64,000 bases of DNA, taken from the NCBI RefSeq assembly GCF_018398315.1, contig NZ_JAHBRW010000001.1, positions 2,042,001 through 2,106,000 on the forward strand, in the 5' to 3' direction. The DNA comes from Chelatococcus sp. YT9 (GTDB lineage: Bacteria; Pseudomonadota; Alphaproteobacteria; Rhizobiales; Beijerinckiaceae). Below the pieces are notes generated by a model. The model was not told the DNA's origin. It ran no database searches and saw only the letters and a list, made by a program, of their open reading frames with translations. Made by a program: the position numbers and the translations under genes. This document shows, piece by piece, positions 1-9,104 of the stretch (its first letter is position 1; every line of letters starts with the position of its first letter).

Positions 1-1
1 G

Positions 2-838
2 TCCTATGCGCTCTATCCGCATATGAGCGTCAGGAAGAACATGGCCTTCGCGCTCGAGAACATGGGCATGAAGCCGGCCGAGATCGAGGCGCGGGTCAGC
101 CGCGCGGCGACCATGCTGCGCCTCACCGACTATCTGGAGCGCAGGCCCAAGGCGCTGTCCGGCGGGCAGCGCCAGCGCGTCGCCATCGGCCGCGCGATCG
201 TCCGCGACCCCAAGATCTTCCTGTTCGACGAGCCCCTGTCGAACCTCGACGCCGAGCTGCGCGTCGCGACCCGTAAGGAGCTCGCGGCGCTCCATGCCGA
301 GATCGGCGGCACGATGATCTATGTCACCCACGACCAGGTGGAGGCCATGACCCTCGCCGATCGGATCGTCGTGCTCCGCGCCGGGCGCATCGAGCAGGTC
401 GGCACACCGCTGGAGCTCTACAACAGCCCCTGCAACATCTTCGTCGCCGGCTTCATCGGCTCGCCGCGCATGAATCTTTTGCCGGCTACAGTGACGGGAG
501 GCAACGACGGATCCATGCGCGTCAAGCTCGGCGACGGCGACATCGCCCTGCAGCATCCGGCTGCCGGCCTTGCCCCCGGGACGCCCCTGACCCTCGGCAT
601 CCGCCCCGAGCATATCGCGATAGCGGACGGGGAGGGGGACCTCGCCCTGGTGGTCGATCTCGTCGAGCAGCTCGGCGGCGAGACCTTCCTTTACGCATCC
701 GCGCCGGGCCTGCCGCAGATCACCCTGCGCCAGGACGGACAGGCGCGCCTTACGCGCGGTGATGCGATCGGCATTCGCTTCGACCCTGAGCATCTTCATT
801 TCTTCGACGAGGCCGGCGCGACGCTGGCCCGGCCCTGA
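2..838 (+). CDS. Sugar-type ABC transporter ATP-binding subunit (5' end outside window)
   Basis: Cytoplasmic ATPase of an importer in the MalK/UgpC branch, energising carbohydrate or glycerol-phosphate uptake. The frame is open from base 2, so the N-terminus and Walker A lie upstream. Visible are the Q-loop-proximal YALYPHM segment, the ABC signature LSGGQRQRVAIGRA, Walker B IFLFDEPLSNLD, the switch histidine in YVTHDQVEAM, and a C-terminal TOBE/MalK-like regulatory region from about residue 150 of the visible part. It ends 19 bases before the GH31 glycosidase, so the two are probably co-transcribed and the substrate is probably an alpha-glycoside. The function class is sure; the substrate is inferred from context. 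Confidence 0.93.
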   Translation, partial: SYALYPHMSVRKNMAFALENMGMKPAEIEARVSRAATMLRLTDYLERRPKALSGGQRQRVAIGRAIVRDPKIFLFDEPLSNLDAELRVATRKELAALHAEIGGTMIYVTHDQVEAMTLADRIVVLRAGRIEQVGTPLELYNSPCNIFVAGFIGSPRMNLLPATVTGGNDGSMRVKLGDGDIALQHPAAGLAPGTPLTLGIRPEHIAIADGEGDLALVVDLVEQLGGETFLYASAPGLPQITLRQDGQARLTRGDAIGIRFDPEHLHFFDEAGATLARP

Positions 839-857
839 CCGATCCGGAGACAGATCC

Positions 858-3206
858 ATGAAAGCCCTGACGCATGGCCGCTATCGCGGCCTGGATGGCA
901 ATGCCGCAGTGTTTGACGTCGGCGCGTTCGATGTGGGAGCGTTTGATGTTGGGGCCGGAACCAAGCCGTTGGCAACGATCCGCGTGGCTATTCTCGAGCG
1001 CGACATCGGCCGCGTGACGCTGAGGCGCACGGAGGGTTATCGCCTCGACCGGGGCTGGGCGATCGCGCCCAATGGCCTGGAGCCGCCCTTCGAGGGCCGC
1101 GCCCGCGATGATGTATCGGGCTTCGCCAATCCCGCCGTGACGGCGCGGGAGGAGGGCGGCACGGTCACCCTCGTGGCGCCCGGCCTGTCCGCCACGGTGA
1201 CGCTGCACCCCTTCGGCATCGCCTGGCGGCGCGACGGAGAGGCGGAGCCATTCCTGAGCGACCGCCCGACCCAGGCCTATTTCCTGTCCCGCAAGAGCGG
1301 CGCGCTTGCCCACAGCATGGCGCGACATGCCGACGAGCGTCACTACGGCCTCGGCGACAAGGCGGGGCCGCTCGATCGCACCGGGCGGCGTTTTGCCATC
1401 GACGCGGTGGACCCTTGCGGCTTCGACGCGGAATTATCCGATCCGCTCTACAAGATGCTGCCGTTCTTCATCGTGGATGGGCCGGTCGGTGCGCATGGTG
1501 TGTACTACGACAACCTTGCCACCGGTGCGGTTGATCTTGGCTGTACCATCGACAACTACCATGGCCTTTTCCGTTCCTATCAGGCCAATGACGGCGACCT
1601 CGACTATTACGTTCTCGCCGGCCCGAGCGTGCCCGAGGTCGTGCGCCGCTTCTCCTGGCTCGCCGGCGGGCAGGCCTTCGCGCCGCGCTGGTCGCTCGGT
1701 TTCGCGATGACCAGCATGTCGATTGCCGACGCGCCCGATGCCGATGCGCGGGTATCGGCCTTTGTGGCCGACTGCAAGACCAACGGCATCCGCTGCGACA
1801 GCTTCCATTTCGGCTCCGGCTATACGTCGATCGGGCCGCGCCGCTACGTTTTCAACTGGAACCATGATAAGTTCCCGGATCCCACCGCGACGATGGCACG
1901 GTTGAAGGCCGCGGGCATGCAGCCGGTGACCAATATCAAGCCGTGCCTTCTCGATGATCATCCCCGCCTCGAGGAAGCAAAGCGCGATGGGATTCTGGTG
2001 ACTGACGGCAGCACGGGCGAGCCGGCGGTGGCGCAGTTCTGGGACGGGCTCGGCTTCCATGTCGATTTCACCAATCCCAAGGGCCGGGACTGGTGGGCGA
2101 ACGGAATCCGTAGCCAGCTTCTCGACTATGGCGTCGTCTCCATCTGGAGCGACAACAACGAATTCGAGATCTGGGACGAGGATGCGGTCTGCGCCGGCGA
2201 TGGACGCCCCTTCGCGCAGAGCCTCGCCCGCCCGGCTCAGGCGCTGCTGATGCACAAGCTCGCCTATGAGACGCAGGTGGCCCATGCGCCCGGCAAGCGC
2301 CCCTATGTCATCACGCGCGCCGGCGGCGCCGGCATTTCACGCTATGGCCAGACCTGGACGGGCGATAATGAAACCGCGTGGAAGACGCTGCGTTTCAACC
2401 TGACGCAGGGGCTCAACATGAGCCTGTCGGGTCTGTTCAACATCGGCCATGATGTCGGCGGGTTTCATGGCCCGGTGCCGGGGCCCGAACTCTTCTGTCG
2501 TTTTGTCGAATTCTGCGCGCTCTGGCCGCGGATGGTCATGAATTCATGGAAAGACAACGGCACGGTCAATACACCGTGGATGCATCCGGAGGTTCTGGCG
2601 GAGGTGCGCGCCGTCATCGCGCTGCGGCACAGCCTCATTCCCTATCTCTACACCCAGATGTGGCGCGCCTCCCGCGAGGACATGCCTGCTGTCAAGCCGC
2701 TGTTCTGGGATTTCCCGGCGGATGACGCGGCGCGGGGCGTCGAGGATGCCTTCATGCTGGGGCCGGACCTTCTCGTCGCGCCCGTGCTGGAGGAGGGAGC
2801 GACGGCGCGTGACGTCTATCTCCCCGCCCATCCCGGCGGCTGGTACGACTGGCACGACCTTACGCATTGGGAGGGAGGCCGGATCGTGAGGGTGGAGGCA
2901 CCGCTCGGGCGGCTGCCGCTGTTCGCCCGTGCCGGGGCGATCATTCCCGTCGCGGAGGGCGACGAGACGGCAGCCGTCGTCTTCGGAACCTCGGCGGATG
3001 GCGCTTCAGGCCTCATCTACAGTGACGACGGCGAGACCGCAGACTGGCGGCGGGATGGCGAGGCGATCACCTTGAGCCTGCGGCCGGACGAGGATGGCTT
3101 CGTGCTGGAAGCGCAGGCGCCGGGCGCGCTCAAGGCTATCAGTGTCCGGGCTGTCGGCGTGCCGGGTCTGCGCGTCGCGACGGCCGGGCTTGTCGTGCGC
3201 CAGTGA
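858..3206 (+). CDS. Glycoside hydrolase family 31 (alpha-glucosidase/alpha-xylosidase type)
   Basis: Retaining alpha-glycosidase of 782 residues, a usual size for bacterial GH31. The catalytic nucleophile region reads WSDNNEFEIWDED, and the acid/base aspartate lies in the later TWTGDNE motif. An N-terminal beta-sandwich precedes the TIM barrel, and the C-terminal sheet domains hold the FARAGAIIPV segment seen in the family. The ATG at 858 follows a GGAGA ribosome site and lies 19 bases after the ABC ATPase. There is no signal peptide, so it is probably cytoplasmic and hydrolyses the imported sugar. The preceding 100 bases are in frame but repeat-rich and were not taken as coding. Alpha-glucosidase and alpha-xylosidase cannot be told apart here. 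Confidence 0.93.
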   Translation: MKALTHGRYRGLDGNAAVFDVGAFDVGAFDVGAGTKPLATIRVAILERDIGRVTLRRTEGYRLDRGWAIAPNGLEPPFEGRARDDVSGFANPAVTAREEGGTVTLVAPGLSATVTLHPFGIAWRRDGEAEPFLSDRPTQAYFLSRKSGALAHSMARHADERHYGLGDKAGPLDRTGRRFAIDAVDPCGFDAELSDPLYKMLPFFIVDGPVGAHGVYYDNLATGAVDLGCTIDNYHGLFRSYQANDGDLDYYVLAGPSVPEVVRRFSWLAGGQAFAPRWSLGFAMTSMSIADAPDADARVSAFVADCKTNGIRCDSFHFGSGYTSIGPRRYVFNWNHDKFPDPTATMARLKAAGMQPVTNIKPCLLDDHPRLEEAKRDGILVTDGSTGEPAVAQFWDGLGFHVDFTNPKGRDWWANGIRSQLLDYGVVSIWSDNNEFEIWDEDAVCAGDGRPFAQSLARPAQALLMHKLAYETQVAHAPGKRPYVITRAGGAGISRYGQTWTGDNETAWKTLRFNLTQGLNMSLSGLFNIGHDVGGFHGPVPGPELFCRFVEFCALWPRMVMNSWKDNGTVNTPWMHPEVLAEVRAVIALRHSLIPYLYTQMWRASREDMPAVKPLFWDFPADDAARGVEDAFMLGPDLLVAPVLEEGATARDVYLPAHPGGWYDWHDLTHWEGGRIVRVEAPLGRLPLFARAGAIIPVAEGDETAAVVFGTSADGASGLIYSDDGETADWRRDGEAITLSLRPDEDGFVLEAQAPGALKAISVRAVGVPGLRVATAGLVVRQ

Positions 3207-3343
3207 GGTTTGCGTAAACCCCGTCATGAATGGCGCGCGGCCGCGGTTTCGCCGCGCCTTCGTGCGACGGGGCCTTGCCGGTTCGCTCCTTCCCGGACGA
3301 TGGTACCGTTGACAATTCGGTCCAGCTATTCCGGGAGCGCGTC

Positions 3344-3979
3344 TTGAATGTTCAGCCAGAGCTTTTGTTGCATGGTCTCTACCTCGTGGCGATTGTCGCG
3401 GAGGCCATGACGGCGGCACTGTCGGCCGGACGGCGCAACATGGATTGGGTCGGCGTCTATCTTCTGGGATGCGTGACGGCTCTCGGCGGCGGCTCCGTGC
3501 GCGACGTGCTGCTCGGCCATCATCCGCTGTCCTGGGTGCAGCATCCCTCCTATCTGCTGATCACGGGCGGCGCGGCCCTGGCGACCATCGCCATTGCCCG
3601 CTACATGCATCGGCTGCGCCATGTCTTTCTTTTTCTCGATGCCGTCGGCCTGGTCTGCTTCACGGTCATCGGTTGCAATGTGGCCATCGGCCTCGACATG
3701 CCATTTACGATCGTGATCGCCTCCGGCCTGATTACCGGCTGCGTCGGCGGTGTACTGCGGGACATTCTTTGTGCGGATGTCCCATTACTTTTTCGCGCCG
3801 AACTCTACGCCGCGGTTTCCGTGGTGACGGGCATGATCTATGTCGCGGGCCGGACGACGGAGCTCAACCATGGTCTGGTCATGCTCGGCGCCATGTTGAT
3901 CGGCCTCGCATTCAGGCTGCTTGCTCTTCGCTATAAGTGGAGCATGCCGAAGTTCGTGTATACGCATGATCTGCATTGA
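3344..3979 (+). CDS. TRIC-family (UPF0126/YicG) membrane channel
   Basis: Inner-membrane protein of 211 residues with about seven hydrophobic segments and two repeats, each with the glycine-rich family signature (GGGSVRDVLLG and GGVLRDIL). Bacterial homologues of the eukaryotic trimeric intracellular cation channels share this fold and conduct monovalent cations. The TTG start at 3344 has GGGAG 7-12 bases upstream and gives the normal family length; an ATG at 3230 would add an unlikely arginine-rich leader. A TTGACA-like element sits at 3309. It stands alone, with the next gene convergent. The family call is firm, the physiological role unknown. Confidence 0.88.
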   Translation: MNVQPELLLHGLYLVAIVAEAMTAALSAGRRNMDWVGVYLLGCVTALGGGSVRDVLLGHHPLSWVQHPSYLLITGGAALATIAIARYMHRLRHVFLFLDAVGLVCFTVIGCNVAIGLDMPFTIVIASGLITGCVGGVLRDILCADVPLLFRAELYAAVSVVTGMIYVAGRTTELNHGLVMLGAMLIGLAFRLLALRYKWSMPKFVYTHDLH

Positions 3980-4072
3980 ATAACAAGGCAATCCGAACAA
4001 CTAAAGATGGGCGGCATGGGGCAGAGCAAGGTATTTGTTCAAGGCGCTACTCGCAACCGTTCCAGATAGACG

Positions 4073-5281
4073 TTACGCCGTCGCGACCTCGACCTGTCTT
4101 CGCGGAAACGGCCGGAACGCCATCAGGATCAGCATAGCGGTCAAGCCCATGCCCCAGGAGCCGACATACATCAGCACATAGCTGGAGAAGTGGTCGTAGA
4201 TGAGGCCGCCGAGCAGGGGGCCTGTCGACATGCCGAGGCTGCCGGCCATCGCGGTGCCACCGATGATCGTGCCCATCATTTTAAGGGGAAAGTTCTCCCG
4301 GATGATCACGGCATAGAGGGGCATCGTGCCGGCATAGATGAAGCCGACTGCCACCGCCACGGCATAGAAGCCGCCGAGCTGGTCGACGAATGCATAAGCG
4401 AGCACGCCGAAGGCCTGCGCCATGAGCCCGATGACGAGGACACGCTGTGCGCCGAAGCGGTCTCCCGCGAGGCCGAAGCCGATGCGGCCGAACATGCCGG
4501 CCAGCCCTTCGACGCTGTAGATCGACACGGCCGCGATCATGGGGATGCCGCACGTCACCGCATAGCTCACCGTATGGAAGATGGGACCCGAGTGAGTGGC
4601 ACAGCAGAAGAAGTTCGCCAGCATGAGGATAACGAACTGGGGGGAGCGGACAGCCTGTCGGACTGTCATGCCCGATTGCGGGCCATCTGCCGCCGCCTCT
4701 GCGTGCCCGCCTTCCAGCGCGGGAGGGCGACGCACGAGGAGGGCCGCGGGAATCATGACGCCCGCCGCGATGCCGGCGATGATCAGCATGGCGGTACGCC
4801 AGTCATGGATGGTGACCAGCCAGGCGGCCAGTGGGGCCATGGTCATGGGCGCCATGCCCATGCCAGCAGAAACCAGCGAGACCGCAAGGCTGCGCTGCGT
4901 GTCGAACCAGCCCGTCACTGTCGCCATCATCGGCGCGAAAACGGCGGCGGTCGCCGCCCCAACCAGAAGGCCGAACAGGAGCTGGAACTCGACCAGGGAA
5001 TTCGCCCGGCTGGCAAGCGCCAGACTCGCGGCAAGCACTATCGATCCCGTCAACACGACCGGCCGCGGACCGAACCTGTCGGAGAGGCTGCCCCAAACCA
5101 TGCTGGCCGCTGCCATGGCGAGGAACCCGATCGTCATGGCCGTCGACACGCCGGTGACGGACCAGCCGGTATCCTCCGACATCGGCCGCAGGAACACGGG
5201 CAGGGAGAACATGGCGCCGACCGCCATGCAGCCCAGAAGGCCCCCTGCGGCGACTATCACCCAGCGATAGGGATGGTTCAT
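4073..5281 (-). CDS. MFS transporter, monocarboxylate/oxalate-antiporter-like
   Basis: Major facilitator protein of 402 residues with 12 predicted membrane helices and a central cytoplasmic loop at about residues 185-205. The loop 2-3 motif WGSLSDRFGPRPV and its second-half counterpart GLAGDRFGAQRV are clear. The architecture matches MFS carriers of the OFA/MCT-like group, which move organic anions. The start at 5281 is chosen for the GGAGGAGACC ribosome site directly before it; an upstream in-frame ATG at 5329 lacks one. The gene is convergent with the TRIC gene. The substrate is unknown. Confidence 0.88.
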   Translation of the reverse strand: MNHPYRWVIVAAGGLLGCMAVGAMFSLPVFLRPMSEDTGWSVTGVSTAMTIGFLAMAAASMVWGSLSDRFGPRPVVLTGSIVLAASLALASRANSLVEFQLLFGLLVGAATAAVFAPMMATVTGWFDTQRSLAVSLVSAGMGMAPMTMAPLAAWLVTIHDWRTAMLIIAGIAAGVMIPAALLVRRPPALEGGHAEAAADGPQSGMTVRQAVRSPQFVILMLANFFCCATHSGPIFHTVSYAVTCGIPMIAAVSIYSVEGLAGMFGRIGFGLAGDRFGAQRVLVIGLMAQAFGVLAYAFVDQLGGFYAVAVAVGFIYAGTMPLYAVIIRENFPLKMMGTIIGGTAMAGSLGMSTGPLLGGLIYDHFSSYVLMYVGSWGMGLTAMLILMAFRPFPRRQVEVATA

Positions 5282-5355
5282 GGTCTCCTCCGGCCTCTCC
5301 GTATCGGCATTGGCGCACAATTCGCCCATTGCGTGGGCTGGTCACTGCCGGGAGA

Positions 5356-5799
5356 TCAGCCCTGCGGCTTCCAATCCGCGGAAGGAATGGTGTTCACCAT
5401 CCAGGGCACGCCGAACCGGTCGACCAAGGAGCCGAATCCGGGCGACCAGAAGGTTTCGCCAAACGGCATGACTGCTTGCCCGCCCTCGGACAACGCTTCG
5501 AACCAGCGCTGGCCCTCTGCCTTGTCGTTGGTATGCAGCGTGACATCGAAGCCGTTCTTGGGCTTGTCGATATTGCGCGCCCATTCCACATCCATGTCCG
5601 CGCCCATCAATGCCTGATCGCCGACCTCGAGCCAGCAATGCATGAGCCAGGCCTTATATTTCTCATCCGTGATCGGCATGCCTGGAGGCGCATCGCCATA
5701 GGGAATCGCTGCGGTGATTTTTCCACCCAGAACCTTGGCGTAGAACTCGAATGCCTCGCGGCATTGGCCCCGGAAGCTCAAGCTGGTCACGATCTTCAT
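5356..5799 (-). CDS. VOC-superfamily protein (PhnB/YjdN-like)
   Basis: Cytosolic protein of 147 residues in the PhnB-like branch of the vicinal oxygen chelate (glyoxalase/bleomycin-resistance) fold. It shows the typical opening with FRGQCREAFEFYAKVLGG, the middle ALMGAD segment and the closing WSPGFGSLVDRFGVPWMVN. Members are usually annotated as 3-demethylubiquinone-methyltransferase-like, but biochemical roles are mostly unknown. GGAGACG precedes the start at 5799. A 12-base perfect palindrome about 105 bases upstream may be its operator. Confidence 0.85.
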   Translation of the reverse strand: MKIVTSLSFRGQCREAFEFYAKVLGGKITAAIPYGDAPPGMPITDEKYKAWLMHCWLEVGDQALMGADMDVEWARNIDKPKNGFDVTLHTNDKAEGQRWFEALSEGGQAVMPFGETFWSPGFGSLVDRFGVPWMVNTIPSADWKPQG

Positions 5800-6193
5800 G
5801 GTCGTCTCCTGTTTGGTCGGGTTCCCGCAGTGCTCAGGCAAGGTTCGAAGGCACACTCAAACGTCGGCCAAGGATCCGAGGTCACCATCGACGCCTCTAC
5901 CTAAGTTGATATCAACGTAATTTATGGCGGAATGTCAACCGGCTCACTCGGAACAGGCGCAATGAGCGATGCCAAGGCCGCACGTCGCCACCTTTTTCGG
6001 GAAATACCGGCGCCCAGCTTTCGATGTTACGGATCAGTTCAAAGCCCCGGCGACCGGCGTGAGACAAATCGTCTCCGATAAGCTCGAGCCGAAATGGTCA
6101 AGCGCAAAATCACCTTCTCATGCCGTCGAAGCGGCGGCCGCCAGCAGCCCGATAGGCGTGGTTCGTCCGACGGCGCGGAATTCTGCTGCGTGC
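5800..6193. other. Intergenic region upstream of the VOC gene
   Basis: About 390 bases without a convincing gene. The part nearest the VOC gene contains the palindrome at 5905-5916 and a short AT-rich stretch, and is the likely promoter. The remainder shows only short overlapping frames with no start signal or family resemblance. Confidence 0.5.
5905..5916. promoter_or_regulatory. 12-bp perfect palindrome, candidate operator
   Basis: GTTGATATCAAC reads the same on both strands and lies in a locally AT-rich patch about 105 bases upstream of the VOC gene. Perfect short palindromes here often bind dimeric regulators of the ArsR, MarR or TetR type, and small VOC genes are often paired with ArsR-type regulators. 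No regulator gene is adjacent in this window, so the assignment is inference. Confidence 0.35.
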
Positions 6194-6400
6194 CTAGTGT
6201 TTAGTCGGCACGGTATTGTGCGGCGTTCTGCTCGACGGGTGTGAACGGTCCGCCAGCCACCAGCGGGAATCCCTTCCCAAAAGCGGCATCGGCGTCACGG
6301 CCGCACAACCCGGGCATATGCAAAAACGCCCGAGCGGTTTGACGTCATTCTCGACGCAGACATGACCGCAGATGGTACAGCTAAAACTCAGCGAGTTCAT
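6194..6400 (-). CDS. Small zinc-ribbon-like protein, unknown function
   Basis: A 68-residue protein with two CxxC knuckles (CTIC near residue 8 and CPGC near residue 29) about 20 residues apart, plus two further cysteines, consistent with a zinc ribbon. GGAGGG lies seven bases before the ATG at 6400. It is the only supported frame between the VOC gene and the phosphoribosyltransferase fusion. Short zinc ribbons can be regulators, rubredoxin-like or structural; nothing here decides. It could also be a chance frame, though the spaced cysteines and ribosome site argue for a real gene. Confidence 0.5.
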   Translation of the reverse strand: MNSLSFSCTICGHVCVENDVKPLGRFCICPGCAAVTPMPLLGRDSRWWLADRSHPSSRTPHNTVPTKH

Positions 6401-6570
6401 GGTAGCCCTCCGCAGCTTATGGCGGCGGCCGCATAGGTCCGCCAGCCTTGATCCCATAGTAGCCGAAAGGCGTAGTTCCGCCACCACAATAAGCGGTGAC
6501 TTGACTCACTGCGTATCCATGTCTGCTGCGCGAAAGGGTTGGACGCTGCCTAAACCCGGGAAGAGACGCT

Positions 6571-8580
6571 CTACACCCCGAAGGGATAGGTCTCGGCGAG
6601 CTCGCCGGCGTCCCATTCCGAGCTGCGCTCCAGCGCCTCGACCGCGTGGGTCTCGTCGAAATGCAGCAGCGCGTCGAACTGCGCGGCAAGATCCGCGTGG
6701 AAGTAATGGCTGACCCGTTCCGTCTCCGGACGATAAATTACGCCGATCGCGCGCTCCAGGAGCCTTCGCGGTAAGACTTCACTGGCAACGCGCAGATCAA
6801 TGAGGAAACGCTCCGGAGAGACGGCGTGCAGCAAGGCCTCGTAGCTATCCGCCAATGCGGGACGGACATTCTTGCGCTCTGCGGGTGCGTCCCAGTCGGA
6901 CGCAGCAGTCACCGTTCCATGATGTGTGGTGAAGCCGACAAGGAAGGCGTCACGCTCGTGCGTTTCGCGAATGAGCTGCCCAAGATTTATCTCTTCCCGC
7001 CGGTTGCGGTCTGTCGCTCTCGCGTCGCCGAGATGGGAATTATGCGCCCAAACGATGATCTTGGCGGGCTGCCCATCCTGGCCAAGATGGGTGACGAGGG
7101 CCTCGAACGTCTCGGCCATGTGCCGGTCGCGCAGGTTCCAGGTCGATTCCGGCGCCAGGAACAGGGCGCGGTAATAGCCCTCCGCATTCTTGACGAGGCG
7201 GGCGTTCTGTTGCGCCGCGAAAAGCTCGTCCGCGAGCGCACTCGTGCCAGGCTGGGTCGGCACGGGACGCCGCTTCAGCATCTCGACCAATTGCGCGACC
7301 ACGGCGTCCTGGCATGACTTCTCAACCTCGTTACCTGCGATGAAGCCGTAGACTTCCGGGTCCGGCCCGAAATGATCGAAACAGGCGTAGCGATGGCGCG
7401 CCGCGTCGGCTGCGGCCGGGTCGATGTTTTCGAGATAGCGCAGCACGGCCTTCATTGCGCCATGCAGGGCATAAAGGTCGAGGCCGTAGAACCCAGCCCT
7501 TGATCCGCCCTCGCCGATCGCGTCATTGTGCCGGCGCAGCCATTCGACAAAGTCGACAACCACGCTGTTTCGCCACATCCAGGTTGGGAAGCGTCGGAAA
7601 TCCGAAAGCGCTTCCTCAGCGTCGAGGTCTCCTCCCACGTTCTGGACGTAGCGGTTGACGCGGTAGGTGTCCGGCCAGTCCGCCTCCACGGCGACGGCTC
7701 TGAAACCCTTCTCCTCGATCAGCCGCCTCGTGATCCGCGCCCGTTCCTCATAGAATTCGTGCGTCCCATGTGAGGCTTCGCCGAGCAGCACGAAGCGTGC
7801 CTCGCCGATGGCCTCGAGAAGCCGGTCATAATCGCCAGCCTCGCCGGAGAGCCGAACAATGTGTCGGCGCAGCTCGCCGGCTGCCCCATGCTCCGAGAAG
7901 CCATTGGACCCGCTATCCGAGGAAGCGCGTCCGCGGGCGGAGCGGGCGAGGAGCGCGCGAACCTCGTCGTCGCTCGTCTGCGAGAAATCCTTGTACCACT
8001 GACCCACGCCGAGGAGCGGCTGCGGCGTCGTCGCGCAGACGACCTCGTCCGCTTCGGCCTTCATCGCTTCGCAGGTGTCGGGGCTGCCGACTGGAACCGC
8101 AGCCACGATGCGGGCGGGCGCGCTATCCCGGAGCGCTCTGATGGCTGCCAGCATGGTCGATCCGGTCGCGAGCCCGTCATCCACGAGGATGATGGTTCGT
8201 CCTTTCACGTGGAGCGGAGGCCGCCCGCCGCGATAGAGGCGCTCGCGGCGGGCGAGCTCCTTCTCCTCCTTTGCGGTGACCGCGTCGATGATGTGAGATG
8301 GAAGTGTGAGGCCATCGACGACATCGTCATTCAGGACACGCACACCCCCCGTTGCGATCGCGCCCATTGCCAGTTCCTCGTAGCCGGGAACACCCAGCTT
8401 GCGCACGACAAAGACGTCCAGTGGCGCATTCAACGCGCGTGCGACCTCAAAGCCAACCGGTACGCCCCCGCGCGGCAGCGCCAGGATGATGACATCGTCA
8501 CGTCCGGCATGGTGAGAGAGCTTGCCGGCAAGGTGTCTTCCGGCTTTGCGACGGTCTGGAAAGACGATAGCCATCATCAT
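6571..8580 (-). CDS. Phosphoribosyltransferase / erythromycin esterase-like fusion
   Basis: A 669-residue two-domain cytosolic protein. Residues about 1-210 form a type I phosphoribosyltransferase with the PRPP loop ILVDDGLATGST at 131-142 and an early LPRGGVPVGFEVA segment. Residues about 235-660 are an erythromycin-esterase-like (EreA/ChaN-fold) domain with GEASHGTHEFY at 267-277 and a conserved WAHNSHLGDA. This fusion recurs in proteobacteria, often near stress genes, but its reaction is not established; the Ere domain should not be read as proof of macrolide resistance. The start overlaps several ATGs (MMMA). It is divergent from the DUF305 gene across about 520 bases. Confidence 0.88.
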   Translation of the reverse strand: MMMAIVFPDRRKAGRHLAGKLSHHAGRDDVIILALPRGGVPVGFEVARALNAPLDVFVVRKLGVPGYEELAMGAIATGGVRVLNDDVVDGLTLPSHIIDAVTAKEEKELARRERLYRGGRPPLHVKGRTIILVDDGLATGSTMLAAIRALRDSAPARIVAAVPVGSPDTCEAMKAEADEVVCATTPQPLLGVGQWYKDFSQTSDDEVRALLARSARGRASSDSGSNGFSEHGAAGELRRHIVRLSGEAGDYDRLLEAIGEARFVLLGEASHGTHEFYEERARITRRLIEEKGFRAVAVEADWPDTYRVNRYVQNVGGDLDAEEALSDFRRFPTWMWRNSVVVDFVEWLRRHNDAIGEGGSRAGFYGLDLYALHGAMKAVLRYLENIDPAAADAARHRYACFDHFGPDPEVYGFIAGNEVEKSCQDAVVAQLVEMLKRRPVPTQPGTSALADELFAAQQNARLVKNAEGYYRALFLAPESTWNLRDRHMAETFEALVTHLGQDGQPAKIIVWAHNSHLGDARATDRNRREEINLGQLIRETHERDAFLVGFTTHHGTVTAASDWDAPAERKNVRPALADSYEALLHAVSPERFLIDLRVASEVLPRRLLERAIGVIYRPETERVSHYFHADLAAQFDALLHFDETHAVEALERSSEWDAGELAETYPFGV

Positions 8581-9104
8581 GGTCCCAACGCGGCCGGTCG
8601 GCCCGGCCCTTTGTCAGACGGCCGGGTACCCGGCTTTTCTTCGGCACCGGCGCCGCGCGTGTCGCGCGTCATCGCCTCGCTCGCTTCGCAGCGCGGGTCG
8701 TATGCCCGAGGGAGAAGAGGGGCCGGGGGCCGCTCTCAGATAATCACTGTGGCGCTGATAACGGAGAAACAGTTTTAAACTTCAAGGGTTCCGCTGTTCG
8801 CGCGATTAGCACGGAACGATGGGAATGCGGATACGTTCGCCGAAAGGCGAGTTTATCCGGGGCGCGGGGCGAGACGTATCGCACCGCCTGGATCGGTCGG
8901 AACAAGCTCTCCGGGGCGTGGGTGCAAAAGCAGATAGGAGCGCCACGGCTGGACCCGCCGGTTGGCCGAAGGCTCGTCCTTCCGGGGCCCACTGCCTTGT
9001 CGCCGCATTGCCCCAGCGGGAGTGGCCGGAGGGCCTGCGGACCGGCCGGATGCCTCTTGGTGAGATTCCGAGGGAGAAGGCTGAACCATCACAGGAGATC
9101 ACCG
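8581..9104. other. Divergent intergenic region
   Basis: About 520 bases separate the leftward phosphoribosyltransferase fusion from the rightward DUF305 gene. Frames on both strands are short, arginine-rich and lack ribosome sites. Both promoters should lie here. A somewhat AT-richer stretch around 8740-8820 is the best candidate. I see no clear repeat or RNA gene. Confidence 0.4.

Noticed and set aside
4190-5617. 475-codon plus-strand frame opposite the MFS gene
   Set aside because: Antisense shadow: histidine/glutamate/arginine-rich composition, no domain, no ribosome site, fully overlapped by a clear transporter and VOC gene.
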